From: an uncultured Alphaproteobacteria bacterium
GTDB lineage: Bacteria; Pseudomonadota; Alphaproteobacteria; Caulobacterales; Caulobacteraceae
Assembly (NCBI GenBank): GCA_937920085.1
Contig: CALETE010000066.1
Span: 1 to 17,375 of the forward strand
Direction of reading: 5' to 3'
DNA length: 17,375 nt
Shown here: piece after piece, positions 7,874-15,814 of the stretch
How the letters are laid out: every line of letters starts with the position of its first letter
How positions within the stretch are numbered: the first letter of the stretch is position 1
The notes under the pieces: model-generated
The model's input: only the letters and a program-made list of their open reading frames with translations
Told to the model about the DNA's origin: nothing
Databases searched by the model: none
Position numbers and translations under genes: made by a program

Positions 7874-10443
7874 CCTGTGAACTCGTACACAAGGCTATCT
7901 AGGAAGGATTCGGGATAGCTCCCCAGCGTAGAGGCGATCTGATCGAGGCGGCGGCCGCCGATGCGCGCGGATGGTTCAGCGACTAGGACGAGGCGCTGCT
8001 TGGGAAATTCCATCGAGAAGGCGGATACGCGCTCCATCCAACGATCCATCTTGGGTGAATCTTCCGGCAGGACAGCCCCTGTCGGCAGGTTGGCCAGACC
8101 CCAGCGGCCGTCGAGCCAATCCGAAACGGGGAGCACGAGACCGATCGGCGCTTTCTCTGCGGCCATGATCGTGGCCGCCTCGCTCGCCCAGTCGTCGGGA
8201 ACCACGAGTTGCTGCAGCCCAGCACGCGCAAGACGAAGAAGAAGCTGGCGCCGTCCCGCTGAATCGACCCGTTCCGGCGAAATCAGCAGCCTGCCAGTCG
8301 GCCCCCGCAAGACGCCAGGTCCTTCTGCCCAAACCGCCTCGAGGCCGCCCGAGGAGATCCGTTCTGGCACGGGGAGGCGGTTTTGTCGGCACCGTATACA
8401 GCGGCCGCAGGGCGGCGCATCCCATACTTCCGGCTCAATCAGACTGAACGCGCCGGCGAGCAGGCAATTGGTGGCGCGGCCACGGATATGGTTCACGAAG
8501 CTCTTGGCTTCGCTCACATTGTTTGCCTGTTCTGCATGGCGAAGTTGGAAGATGTGGTCCCAAGTAGGCGCCGCTGTCGTCCCGTCACCCAAGAGTTCGT
8601 CGCGATGGAGGATGATTTCCCAAGTCGGATGAGCTTGTCGCTCATCAACGGTCATCACTTCGAGAACGCCGGCGCGTTGCATCAGGTTAAGCAGGCTTTG
8701 GTTCCAACGCCGGTTGTGGCTGCCAGTATGGAGGCCAAGCCGCGGAGGCGCGGCATCGAGTTGTATGACCATTTTTCGTTTGACCCCTGGCAACCAGGTC
8801 ATCTCCGCGCTGTCGCGCAATGCTTCCCAATGCTCTTCGGCAAAGGGCCGCGTCAGCCAGTCGCGTGAGGCCATGCTCAAGGCTCTGACCGCGTCGTCAC
8901 GCTGAGGGTCGTCGCTCCAAAGCAAGAGTGCAAGCGCTTGGTGGCCATCTCGGCCGCCACGCCCAATCTCTTGGTACCAGCGTGATGCACTTTCCGGCAT
9001 ACAGGCGTGGATCACGGTTCTAACGTTTGCCTTGTCGATGCCTAGGCCGAAAGCCGAGGTCGCGACGACTAGATCAATATCTCCTGCTGCCCAGCGATCA
9101 ATGATGTCTTGTCGCGCTGCAGAGCCTGTCTCGCCGGTGAAAAGCGCTAAACGTTGATACCCGCGCTGCCGGAGCAGATCATGCAAGTCCGAGGCATCAC
9201 GGACACGGGTTGTATAGACGATTGCTGGCCGCGGGCAGAGATCCACCGCCCGGAGGATCGCTTCCTCCCGTTCGTTGGCGACCTCGAATCGCCGCGTTAC
9301 GATGTCGAAATCGTATCGTGGAACGCCAGCGTGGATCTCAAGCCAAGGTGGTGACCCATAAGCTCTCTGAAGTTCAGCCCGAGCGCTGGGCGAGAGCGTA
9401 GCGGAAAGCAGCACGGTCAAAAGGTCTGGATTTGCCTCGCGTAGGGCAGCCACTAATCCTGGTAGGCGTTGGAAGTCTGGGCGGAACGTTCGGCCCCAGC
9501 TTTCGATGATGTGGGCCTCGTCAATGAAGATGGCCGTAAGTCGGGCTTCCAGACCAAACTTCTCAGCTGCTGGCTTCGCGGCCTCAAGCAGGGCGCCTCG
9601 CGCCCTTCCAAAAGCGATCTCCGGCGACATGAATAGTACGGGGATCTCGCCTCGCCTAAATGCGAAGAGGATATCCTCCTGCTCATCGTTGTTCATCGAC
9701 CCGTGTAGCGCGCGTGCCTGCTTAAGGCCCTCGAGTCCGCGAAGGGTACGTTCGTGGTCCTGAGCTAATCCAACGAGGGGGGTAATGACAATGGCGCACG
9801 CGCCAGGGTCTATATCTCGCCATGCCCGCGGGCCGGCTTGAAAAAGCAAACTCTTGCCCGAGCCTGTTGGCATCGAAACCGCGAGCGAGGCTCCGTTTGG
9901 CGCTGTCAGTAGTGCGCGCAGGGCGGCTTTCTGCGTGTCACTTTGATAACTGGTGTGCGCAGAGAAGCGCAGCAGGGCCGCATCCGCCGGAGCGCCTCGG
10001 AACACGCGCCGTTCGGTCGATTCAAACCGAAGAGCATCGACAAGATCAGGCGAGATATCTTGCAACTCGTCGACGCGGAGGCGAACGCCAAACTCGTCGA
10101 ACGCTAGCGCGAACCGCTCAGCATGTGCGCGATCTTCCGCCGAAACTTCACCAGCCGCATGAGCCGACAACCAGCCACCGGCTGCGCGCGCCCAACTGCG
10201 GAGCAGGGCCAATCGATCAGCCACAGAGTCCGCCTTATGGAACGCGCCCTGCAACTCTGAAATATAGGCAAGACGCCAAGCTTCTGAATCAGCCAAATAA
10301 CCGCTCCGCACTCTACTTTGACGTACAAGGGCGTGGCCCGCAATGGGGTGCGGTCCAGACTGCGATGGCTGCTCTCGGGAAAGCTGTTGCCCTAGGCGGC
10401 TGTACCCTTGTCGGATGAAGACAATTAGCTCTGCAATTCCCAC
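7870..10443 (-). CDS. dpdF: DpdF, RecQ-like DEAH helicase
   Basis: The product is 857 residues from a GTG at 10443. The helicase motifs are complete and in order, numbered from that GTG: PTGSGKS at about 192-198 (motif I), DEAH at 308-311 (II), SAT at 347-349 (III), ATSAFGLGIDKANV in motif V and QEIGRGGRDG at about 491-500 (VI). The spacing and the GIDKANVR and GRGGRDG forms are typical of RecQ-family enzymes. A cysteine cluster (CGRCIRC, after an upstream NCLL cysteine) follows the helicase core, like the RecQ zinc region. The N-terminal 180 or so residues are specific to this family. The frame continues to a TTG at 10629, but third-position GC over 10446-10559 favours plus-strand coding there, so I prefer 10443; no clear Shine-Dalgarno was found. 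It is first gene of a four-gene overlapping run and probably the translocase of the restriction module. Confidence 0.88.
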   Translation of the reverse strand: MGIAELIVFIRQGYSRLGQQLSREQPSQSGPHPIAGHALVRQSRVRSGYLADSEAWRLAYISELQGAFHKADSVADRLALLRSWARAAGGWLSAHAAGEVSAEDRAHAERFALAFDEFGVRLRVDELQDISPDLVDALRFESTERRVFRGAPADAALLRFSAHTSYQSDTQKAALRALLTAPNGASLAVSMPTGSGKSLLFQAGPRAWRDIDPGACAIVITPLVGLAQDHERTLRGLEGLKQARALHGSMNNDEQEDILFAFRRGEIPVLFMSPEIAFGRARGALLEAAKPAAEKFGLEARLTAIFIDEAHIIESWGRTFRPDFQRLPGLVAALREANPDLLTVLLSATLSPSARAELQRAYGSPPWLEIHAGVPRYDFDIVTRRFEVANEREEAILRAVDLCPRPAIVYTTRVRDASDLHDLLRQRGYQRLALFTGETGSAARQDIIDRWAAGDIDLVVATSAFGLGIDKANVRTVIHACMPESASRWYQEIGRGGRDGHQALALLLWSDDPQRDDAVRALSMASRDWLTRPFAEEHWEALRDSAEMTWLPGVKRKMVIQLDAAPPRLGLHTGSHNRRWNQSLLNLMQRAGVLEVMTVDERQAHPTWEIILHRDELLGDGTTAAPTWDHIFQLRHAEQANNVSEAKSFVNHIRGRATNCLLAGAFSLIEPEVWDAPPCGRCIRCRQNRLPVPERISSGGLEAVWAEGPGVLRGPTGRLLISPERVDSAGRRQLLLRLARAGLQQLVVPDDWASEAATIMAAEKAPIGLVLPVSDWLDGRWGLANLPTGAVLPEDSPKMDRWMERVSAFSMEFPKQRLVLVAEPSARIGGRRLDQIASTLGSYPESFLDSLVYEFTG

Positions 10444-10478
10444 TTGCGCAGGCCGCGACGAACCATTTGAACAGGTTG

Positions 10479-11087
10479 ATGCATCGCGTCGCCGCCAGAG
10501 CTCTGCCAGGATTGAGGCCCAAAGCCTTAGCGAAGCTTTCGGCGAAACACTCCTGTCCGGTGAGCACTTATCGATCCATCTGTGTTGGGGCACGGGCGGT
10601 AGATTTGCGCGAGGATCCCGCCGAGCCAATTCGACGTACCTTCAACGGATTTTATGGAGTCCGGCGGAATTCCTTGTGGCGGGAGTGTTTCTACAACCGC
10701 TTCGAGTTCGCCAAATCGTCAGACTTAATCGGTCGGAGCCTGTTTTCTGAGGTTGTTGAGGGCCTTCACAGCGACACGGGTCGGGTCGAGGCTTCATTCG
10801 TTAGCAAGATGGTGGCGACCGTTCGTCCTGACTGTCCGATCATTGATAGCGTCGTGCGCAATTGGCTCTCAAGGCACGCGATGACACCCCCGTTCAATGG
10901 CGGCACACAAGGCGTAGTCGAGTACTACAACTGGCTGTGCGATTTCATGCCTGAACTCTTGGAAACTGATGAGGCGCATGCATGGGGTGATGCGTTTGAA
11001 GCAGCCTTTCCGACATACCAAGGCCAAGTTGCCATCACGAGGATGAAGCAACTCGACTTTCTAATCTGGGCTGGCGCTGATCGCTAA
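10479..11087 (+). CDS. Orphan conserved protein, possible helix-hairpin-helix type fold
   Basis: The product is about 202 residues from ATG 10479; TTG 10467 and GTG 10560 are alternative starts. Motifs are TFNGFYGVRRN at 54-64, GRVEASFVSKMVATVRPD at 101-118 followed by CPIIDSVVRNWL, and ITRMKQLDFLIW at 186-197. I recall conserved hypothetical proteins with the same blocks (FNGFYR.RRN...W; TGRVEASFASK...P; MLDLVLW). The SK-x-P-x-PI-x-DS-x-V block resembles the helix-hairpin-helix stretch of OGG-like glycosylase relatives, but I cannot assign an activity. It is the only plus-strand gene between the dpdF operon and queDC, starts 35 bases from dpdF, and its TAA overlaps the queC TAG by 2 bases. 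Third-position GC supports coding in this frame from about 10446. It may be an accessory of the Dpd system or unrelated cargo. Confidence 0.75.
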   Translation: MHRVAARALPGLRPKALAKLSAKHSCPVSTYRSICVGARAVDLREDPAEPIRRTFNGFYGVRRNSLWRECFYNRFEFAKSSDLIGRSLFSEVVEGLHSDTGRVEASFVSKMVATVRPDCPIIDSVVRNWLSRHAMTPPFNGGTQGVVEYYNWLCDFMPELLETDEAHAWGDAFEAAFPTYQGQVAITRMKQLDFLIWAGADR

Positions 11088-11782
11088 CCTGCAGTCCAAG
11101 AGCGGAAGCCACTCGCGCGTAGGTCACACGCCGGGCAGGTTCCGCAGCCATAGCCCCAAGAATGGCGATGCTCGCGATCACCTTGGTAACAAGTGTGAGA
11201 ATGCTCGATGATCAAATCGACGAGTGCTTCGTCGCCCAGATCCTTGGCAAGCGCCCAGGTCGCTGCCTTGTCGATCCACATCAATGGGGTGTCGATGACG
11301 AATCGCTTCTCCATGCCCAGGTTCAGAGTTACCTGCAAGGCTTTGAGGGTGTCGTCGCGGCAATCGGGGTAGCCAGAATAGTCGGTTTCGCAAACCCCTG
11401 TGACGAGATGCTTTATTTCCCGGCGATACGCTATGGCGCTGGCATAGGTCAGAAACAGGAGATTGCGGCCCGGCACGAAGGTGTTCGGCAGACCGCTCTC
11501 CGTGAATGCGATAGCGGCGCCCGTCGTGAGGGCTGTATCGCTGATCCTGCCCAGCGAGGTTAGATCGAGTAGGTGATCGTCGCCCAAACGCACCTGCCAT
11601 TGGGGAAAACGGGCCCTTAGTTCCGTCAGGAACCGCGTCCGCACGTCTAACTCGACCCGATGGCGTTGGCCGTAGTCGAACCCAATGGTCTCGACGCGCT
11701 CGAAGCGGTCGAGCGCCCAAGCGAGGCAGGTGGCTGAGTCCTGGCCCCCTGAAAAGAGTACGAGGGCCGAGTTCTGGGACAT
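11084..11782 (-). CDS. queC: 7-cyano-7-deazaguanine (preQ0) synthase QueC
   Basis: QueC converts 7-carboxy-7-deazaguanine to preQ0 using ammonia and ATP, the last step of preQ0 synthesis in the cytoplasm. The 232-residue product has the PP-loop SGGQDS at 11-16, a GFDYGQRH segment at about 34-41, and the zinc cysteines C198, C213, C216 and C219 (C...CGTCPAC). Length and motif order fit the family. ATG 11782 shares its A with the queD stop (TGATG), and GGAGG lies 7 bases upstream. Its stop overlaps the convergent orphan gene. Within a Dpd island it supplies preQ0 for DpdA, and it may also feed tRNA queuosine. Confidence 0.95.
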   Translation of the reverse strand: MSQNSALVLFSGGQDSATCLAWALDRFERVETIGFDYGQRHRVELDVRTRFLTELRARFPQWQVRLGDDHLLDLTSLGRISDTALTTGAAIAFTESGLPNTFVPGRNLLFLTYASAIAYRREIKHLVTGVCETDYSGYPDCRDDTLKALQVTLNLGMEKRFVIDTPLMWIDKAATWALAKDLGDEALVDLIIEHSHTCYQGDREHRHSWGYGCGTCPACDLRASGFRSWTAG

Positions 11783-12153
11783 CAGGCAGCCTCCGCACCA
11801 TAATAGCTGCAGGCCCCATTATCGCTGTCGCGCTTTACGGTGACGCGCCAGAGGTTCGGGCAGACCGGCGACACTTTGCGCCAGATCCACGAGGAAAGGT
11901 TCTCCATTGTGGCCGGACCAAGGTCATTGATCTCGTCGAGAAAGCGATGATCCAACCCGTCGCGAGCCTCTTCCAACGCGCGATCAAGCATGCCGAGATC
12001 AATGACCATCCCTGTCTTCGGGTCAGGTCTGCCGCGAACGACAACTTCTGCTCGATACGAGTGACCGTGGATGCGGCGACTCGAGTCGGTATCGATCACC
12101 CGCTGCAGTGTGTGCGCGGCATCGAAACGAAATTCCTTACTAAGCTCATACAT
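11782..12153 (-). CDS. queD: QueD-like 6-carboxytetrahydropterin synthase, catalytic cysteine replaced
   Basis: QueD turns dihydroneopterin triphosphate into 6-carboxytetrahydropterin, an early step of 7-deazaguanine synthesis. The 123-residue product has the family's zinc ligands (H14 of DAAH; H29 and H31 of IHGH) and the catalytic Asp-His pair at D68-H69 (LDHRFL). Compared with E. coli QueD (remembered, not searched), the CxxxHGH cysteine is S25 (SRRIHGH), and the KET glutamate near the C terminus is replaced in VKRDSDNG. It may therefore be a variant enzyme, a member of a divergent subfamily, or inactive in the canonical reaction. It overlaps queC by one base. The 156 bases upstream separate it from the dpdB-dpdA operon. 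Confidence 0.88.
   Translation of the reverse strand: MYELSKEFRFDAAHTLQRVIDTDSSRRIHGHSYRAEVVVRGRPDPKTGMVIDLGMLDRALEEARDGLDHRFLDEINDLGPATMENLSSWIWRKVSPVCPNLWRVTVKRDSDNGACSYYGAEAA
11790..11794 (-). promoter_or_regulatory. Ribosome binding site of queC
   Basis: GGAGG on the minus strand lies 7 bases upstream of the queC ATG, inside the 3' end of queD. It fits translational coupling through the TGATG junction. Confidence 0.6.
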
Positions 12154-12309
12154 TAGCGGATGCTCATGGGTTTTGGGTCGACAACGACAGGCGCAGGGGA
12201 GGGTAGTGCAGTAAGGGCTATTTCGTCGCCGCCAGACCGGGAAGCCTGGTAGGCGTGAGATTTTCCGGCTGTCGTGGAACTGGTCATTTCTGCCTTGGCA
12301 TGGGTCAAT
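12154..12309 (-). other. Non-coding gap between the dpd modification operon and queDC
   Basis: These 156 bases hold no credible open frame. They are the largest break within the minus-strand run from 16734 to 11084, so a separate queDC promoter is possible. I found no convincing -35/-10 pair, terminator hairpin with U tract, or preQ1-riboswitch-like structure. Confidence 0.4.
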
Positions 12310-13395
12310 CTAGGCAGCCCTCATTTGGGCAGCCAACTCATTCTTGACGACTTGGAGCAGGTAGAAAGTAAGCTGGCGAACATCGGCAGGGACGTTTTGC
12401 AGGCCATTCCAGCGCCGCTTTTCCGCGCCAAAGTCCCACTCACCGGACGACCATGCGGTTTTACCCTTCAATAGTCGAAGGCCCTTGGCAAATTCATCGC
12501 GGGTTTCCGCGCCGGTGACTGCGTTCAAGTAGTCCATGACATACCCTAGAGCGACGACGCCTGTGCCGTGGATCAGCCGAGAGTCTTTGGGAGACATGCC
12601 ATCCCAGTCAGCCGCGAAAACGGCCTGCACGGCATGCCAATACTCACTGATCAGGGTGACGCCCTTGTCGAGGAGCAAAGGATTGTCGCCAGCATAGAGG
12701 CGTAGTGCTCCGTCGCTTAGCGAGTTCATGATCACGCGTTGCAGGATGGTGTCGCGGATCATTCCTTTCGGGTTCGTCTGTTGCTTGATCAGGCCCTTGA
12801 GCGCCGAGCCCTTTCGGTAGTTCAGCGCCTCAGTGAGGAGGGCTGCCTGCGAGCGATTGGACATGCGGGGTGGCAAGTCGTCTACTTGAGGCAGGAGTTC
12901 GTAGACCAGCGCCTTTGGCAAGGGTCGGGTATTGTTGATCAAGATAAACTGCCTTTGCAGTTCCTCCTCGGTTTTGCAGAGAAAGCCTGAGACAAGGACT
13001 TCAAAGTCTCGGCCATGGAGCCCTGCGAGCGCCGTGAAGCGTTGCTGGCCATCCACGATCCAGCCTGGCGGTCCGTCGGTGACGTCGACAATCAAGCGCC
13101 GAGAGGCAGCCCCGGGTTTCGCGGGGGGCTCAATTTGCGCATTCGTCAGAAACGCTACGACAATGGGGTTGGGCAGGATCGCGCTGGGCTTCTCGAGGTA
13201 GTCGCGAATCTCCCGAATATGAGCAGCGATTTGTGGCCGTTGGAAGCCCGTCAACAGGCCCTCATCGTCACGTCCTGCGCGATCAATACGCGCGATCCTG
13301 GCGATATCGCTGGCTTTGGCTACAAAGCTGAACACCGTCATGTCGGGGTTCTGCGCCGGCGTCAGGGCGTTGAAATAGAGAAGGGTTCTGCTCAT
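12310..13395 (-). CDS. dpdB: DpdB-type DGQHR-domain protein, copy downstream of dpdA
   Basis: The 361-residue product carries GWIVDGQQRFTAL around 111-123, the DGQHR signature (here DGQQR, 115-119) shared by DndB and DpdB proteins, plus the upstream GFQR motif at 50-53 and the QFILIN...P...ELLP block of the family. In the Salmonella island DpdB is an NTP-hydrolysing partner needed by DpdA to insert preQ0 into DNA. The ATG at 13395 overlaps the dpdA stop as ATGA. It is clearly paralogous to the 14672-15814 gene: same order of GFQR, DGQQR and QFIL(I/V)N motifs, but divergent elsewhere. DndB is the alternative name, but no dnd genes are present. Which copy matches canonical DpdB cannot be told from the sequence alone. 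Confidence 0.85.
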   Translation of the reverse strand: MSRTLLYFNALTPAQNPDMTVFSFVAKASDIARIARIDRAGRDDEGLLTGFQRPQIAAHIREIRDYLEKPSAILPNPIVVAFLTNAQIEPPAKPGAASRRLIVDVTDGPPGWIVDGQQRFTALAGLHGRDFEVLVSGFLCKTEEELQRQFILINNTRPLPKALVYELLPQVDDLPPRMSNRSQAALLTEALNYRKGSALKGLIKQQTNPKGMIRDTILQRVIMNSLSDGALRLYAGDNPLLLDKGVTLISEYWHAVQAVFAADWDGMSPKDSRLIHGTGVVALGYVMDYLNAVTGAETRDEFAKGLRLLKGKTAWSSGEWDFGAEKRRWNGLQNVPADVRQLTFYLLQVVKNELAAQMRAA

Positions 13396-14675
13396 GGCTG
13401 CCGGAATTCATTGAGGTGGGTGTGGAATACGTGGAGATTGTGGATGCCGCGACGCTTGTTGCGGTTTGAGTTCCTGAAGATCAACGCCTCGACCCCGGCC
13501 TCACGGCAGACCCGACAGTCGCAGTGTTCCCAGGGCCGGTCGTTCAGCGTGCTGGAGTAGACCTTGCGTTGTTTGGCGGCGGCATCGGCCCGTCGACTTG
13601 GCGAAGTGTCCTCATCCCAATTCAGCGCGACCCAATACTCCATCACAGCATCTAGGCCCTGATCGAGGGTCGCGCTGCCAGAGGCGAAGTCGCGAACTCC
13701 CTTGAGAGCAGCACGTTCGAGCAAGACGACAGCCTCTTGGTTTAGGCTGCCTTCGAGAGCCTTCTGTTTCAGCTTGTTGTTTTCTGTGGCCTGGGGAATC
13801 CGGATGGCTGTGTAGTAGGAGAGATCGCCGCTCGATGTCCTGGCCCAATAATTCTTTCGCGCGTCTTTGAATGCCCGGAGCAATGGCGATGTCGTGTCAA
13901 AGCTGGTGACGCCGAACTCTTCAAGCGATCTCAACTCCTCAATCTTGCCAAAGCCAAGTAGATGCAGGCGTATGGGGTCAGGCAAGGCGCCGCGGATCGC
14001 AGCCAGAACTCGCCTGATCTGGTCAATCTTCAGGGGAACGGTTCCGCCTATCGCCAAGTAATCGTAGCCCATGGAGACAAGGTTGCGAGCGGCTTCTGCC
14101 ATGCTCGCAGTAGACCAGCCTTGGACTACACCCATCGGTGTGAAGTGCGGTCCAACGCGGGATCCGGCAGAGATAAACTCCGCTGCGTTCTGCAACGTGA
14201 CTTCGTAGCGGCTTCGGACATCGTCGGGTACATCAGCCAAAGTCCGCTCGACACCGTCATCATCGAAATCAAAGATCAAATGATCAGGCGCGCACCCATG
14301 AGTGAATCCGCCATCAGCATAAAACTCAGCAGTATCGTCGGCCCCGTAGGGAGGGGTTTGCATGTTGCGGTATGTGAAGGCGCCGCAGTCACCCATCATC
14401 ATGCTGTCGGGGAAGCGTTCTTGCGGATATCGAAGGAAGCGGCGGGCGCCTTCCCGCCGGAACCGCATGAGTTGAGCCTCGGAGTATTTTCCGGGCATGC
14501 GGGCGTCGCCCACGATGCCGCGAGATACCAGGATGCCGTCGTAGGGCGCCTGGTCGAGGAATTCGTGAGGATATTGATCGTCTCGGTGGATCGTACGACC
14601 AGCTCCATTGCGATCCGCAATAAAGTCAAAGGCCGGGTCGATGGTGTCCAGGCTGTCTGCAAATACGAACTTCAC
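13392..14675 (-). CDS. dpdA: DpdA, DNA guanine transglycosylase (TGT paralogue)
   Basis: DpdA exchanges guanine in DNA for preQ0, as TGT does in tRNA. The 427-residue product keeps TGT landmarks: MMGDCGAF with D96 (expected catalytic Asp), VVQGWS at 184-189 (TGT VQGG-like substrate segment), AIGGTVPLK at about 208-216, SFDTTSP with D260 (expected second Asp), and the zinc site C385-x-C387-xx-C390 with H412 of IHNLH. It is longer than a core TGT domain and begins with FADSLD, as DpdA proteins do. The start is a GTG at 14675 overlapping the previous stop (GTGA), preceded by AAAGGTGG. It sits between the two DGQHR genes with 4-base overlaps on both sides, implying coordinated expression of the three proteins. 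Confidence 0.93.
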   Translation of the reverse strand: MKFVFADSLDTIDPAFDFIADRNGAGRTIHRDDQYPHEFLDQAPYDGILVSRGIVGDARMPGKYSEAQLMRFRREGARRFLRYPQERFPDSMMMGDCGAFTYRNMQTPPYGADDTAEFYADGGFTHGCAPDHLIFDFDDDGVERTLADVPDDVRSRYEVTLQNAAEFISAGSRVGPHFTPMGVVQGWSTASMAEAARNLVSMGYDYLAIGGTVPLKIDQIRRVLAAIRGALPDPIRLHLLGFGKIEELRSLEEFGVTSFDTTSPLLRAFKDARKNYWARTSSGDLSYYTAIRIPQATENNKLKQKALEGSLNQEAVVLLERAALKGVRDFASGSATLDQGLDAVMEYWVALNWDEDTSPSRRADAAAKQRKVYSSTLNDRPWEHCDCRVCREAGVEALIFRNSNRNKRRGIHNLHVFHTHLNEFRQP

Positions 14676-15814
14676 GACGCCACCTTTGCAAACGCATAAA
14701 GGTGGTCGAGGCGCGCCAGATGGCCCGAGAGCATTTTGATATCGCGGGCCAGGTTTTGAATTTCATTCCAGTCGCGCTGAAGTTCTACCCAGCGACCGCC
14801 CGTCCAGCGACAATGGGGTGCGATACGGGCCAAGGCGTCAAAGGCATGAGCATAGAGGTCTGCGCCGGGCGCCGCGCGCGACATGACGCGGTCCATCAAG
14901 AGGCTCATCGCTGCAATCCCGGCAGAGTGCATGAGCCGGCTTTCGGTTGCTGGACGGCCCCATGCATCCGGGAAGGCGTCCCGTGTCGCCGCCCAAAAGG
15001 CTGCGAGCATTCGGTACATCCCATCGACATCAGCTGGTTGATCGACAGTAGCCTTTAGCGGACCCAAGGCGCCCAGGCCGCTGCCGATGCTTTGGCGAAT
15101 GGCCTTGATCAAGGCGGAGTCGATGACGACCGCCGAGCCTTCGTCTTCAGAGACGCGACGTATCAGACCCCGCAATGGGGAGTCCGTGGCTGTCTGTAGG
15201 CGGTGAACCAGCAAACTTGGGATCTTTCTGGCGGCCAGATCTCGCGGAAAATGAGCGTCAACTTCGGGCAAGAGTTCATTTATCAGCCGAGGATCCAGGG
15301 GCTTTGCCTTGTTGACGAGGATGAACTGTTCGCGATGAACCGCGAGTTCCTCCGAGACAAAGGCGACAACAGGCACAGGGAATGACTTGTCCTTCGCCTG
15401 AGACAGGGCGATGGACCTTTGCTGGCCATCCACAATCCAGGCAGCTTTGGAACCATCCAAGGGGAGGGGAATCCGAAGGGTGCCTGCCTCAGAAACGCGC
15501 AGATCTCCCTCAGGGCGTTCACCTCGGGCGGCCGTGAACCGTGCGCGCGGCGAAATTGCCAGAATTATCGAGTTTGGAAACAGGACCGGACCTTGGTCAA
15601 GAAAGTCCGTGATCGCCTGGACATGGTTCTTGATGCCTTTTCGCTGGAAACCCTGGAGCGAACCCTCCGCATCCCGATGAACCCGAGAAATTTCGGCAAT
15701 CTTTAGCAGGTCGGCTCCAGCAACAAAGAAGGCGTAGATTGGCTTGTCGGCCTGGATTGTGCGAACAGCGCGCACAGCAAGCAAAGGCTCTGTTGTCTTG
15801 CGTGGACGCGTCAT
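14672..15814 (-). CDS. DpdB-type DGQHR-domain protein, copy upstream of dpdA
   Basis: The 380-residue product is a second DGQHR-domain protein: GFQR at 55-58, WIVDGQQRSIAL with DGQQR at 129-133, then QFILVN and PLDPRLINELLP. The C-terminal region, with a Trp-rich WTGGRWVELQRDWNEIQN stretch, lines up in order with the WSSGEWDF...RRWNGLQN segment of the other copy, so the paralogy is full length. It carries an insert before DGQQR (about residues 90-120) compared with its partner. The ATG at 15814 overlaps the upstream stop (ATGA) and GAGG lies 7 bases before it. It likely assists DpdA, perhaps as the other half of a heteromeric DpdB or as a regulator; DndB in the Dnd system is regulatory. Family call firm, role inferred. 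Confidence 0.85.
   Translation of the reverse strand: MTRPRKTTEPLLAVRAVRTIQADKPIYAFFVAGADLLKIAEISRVHRDAEGSLQGFQRKGIKNHVQAITDFLDQGPVLFPNSIILAISPRARFTAARGERPEGDLRVSEAGTLRIPLPLDGSKAAWIVDGQQRSIALSQAKDKSFPVPVVAFVSEELAVHREQFILVNKAKPLDPRLINELLPEVDAHFPRDLAARKIPSLLVHRLQTATDSPLRGLIRRVSEDEGSAVVIDSALIKAIRQSIGSGLGALGPLKATVDQPADVDGMYRMLAAFWAATRDAFPDAWGRPATESRLMHSAGIAAMSLLMDRVMSRAAPGADLYAHAFDALARIAPHCRWTGGRWVELQRDWNEIQNLARDIKMLSGHLARLDHLYAFAKVAS

Noticed and set aside
10444..10629. N-terminal extension of dpdF to a TTG at 10629.
   Set aside because: The extra 62 residues look like antisense translation of the orphan gene, and third-position GC supports the plus-strand frame over this stretch.
10343..10750. 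A 135-codon plus-strand frame overlapping both dpdF and the orphan gene.
   Set aside because: Its 3' half coincides with the better-supported orphan frame that contains the conserved FNGFYGVRRN block; its own product has no motif.
12154..12309. Possible preQ1 riboswitch or other RNA element before queD.
   Set aside because: No pseudoknot-like pairing or conserved aptamer core could be recognised in the gap.
12310..15814. A Dnd phosphorothioation system, suggested by the DndB-like DGQHR proteins.
   Set aside because: No dndA, dndC, dndD or dndE-like protein is present; the partner is a TGT-type DpdA together with queC/queD.
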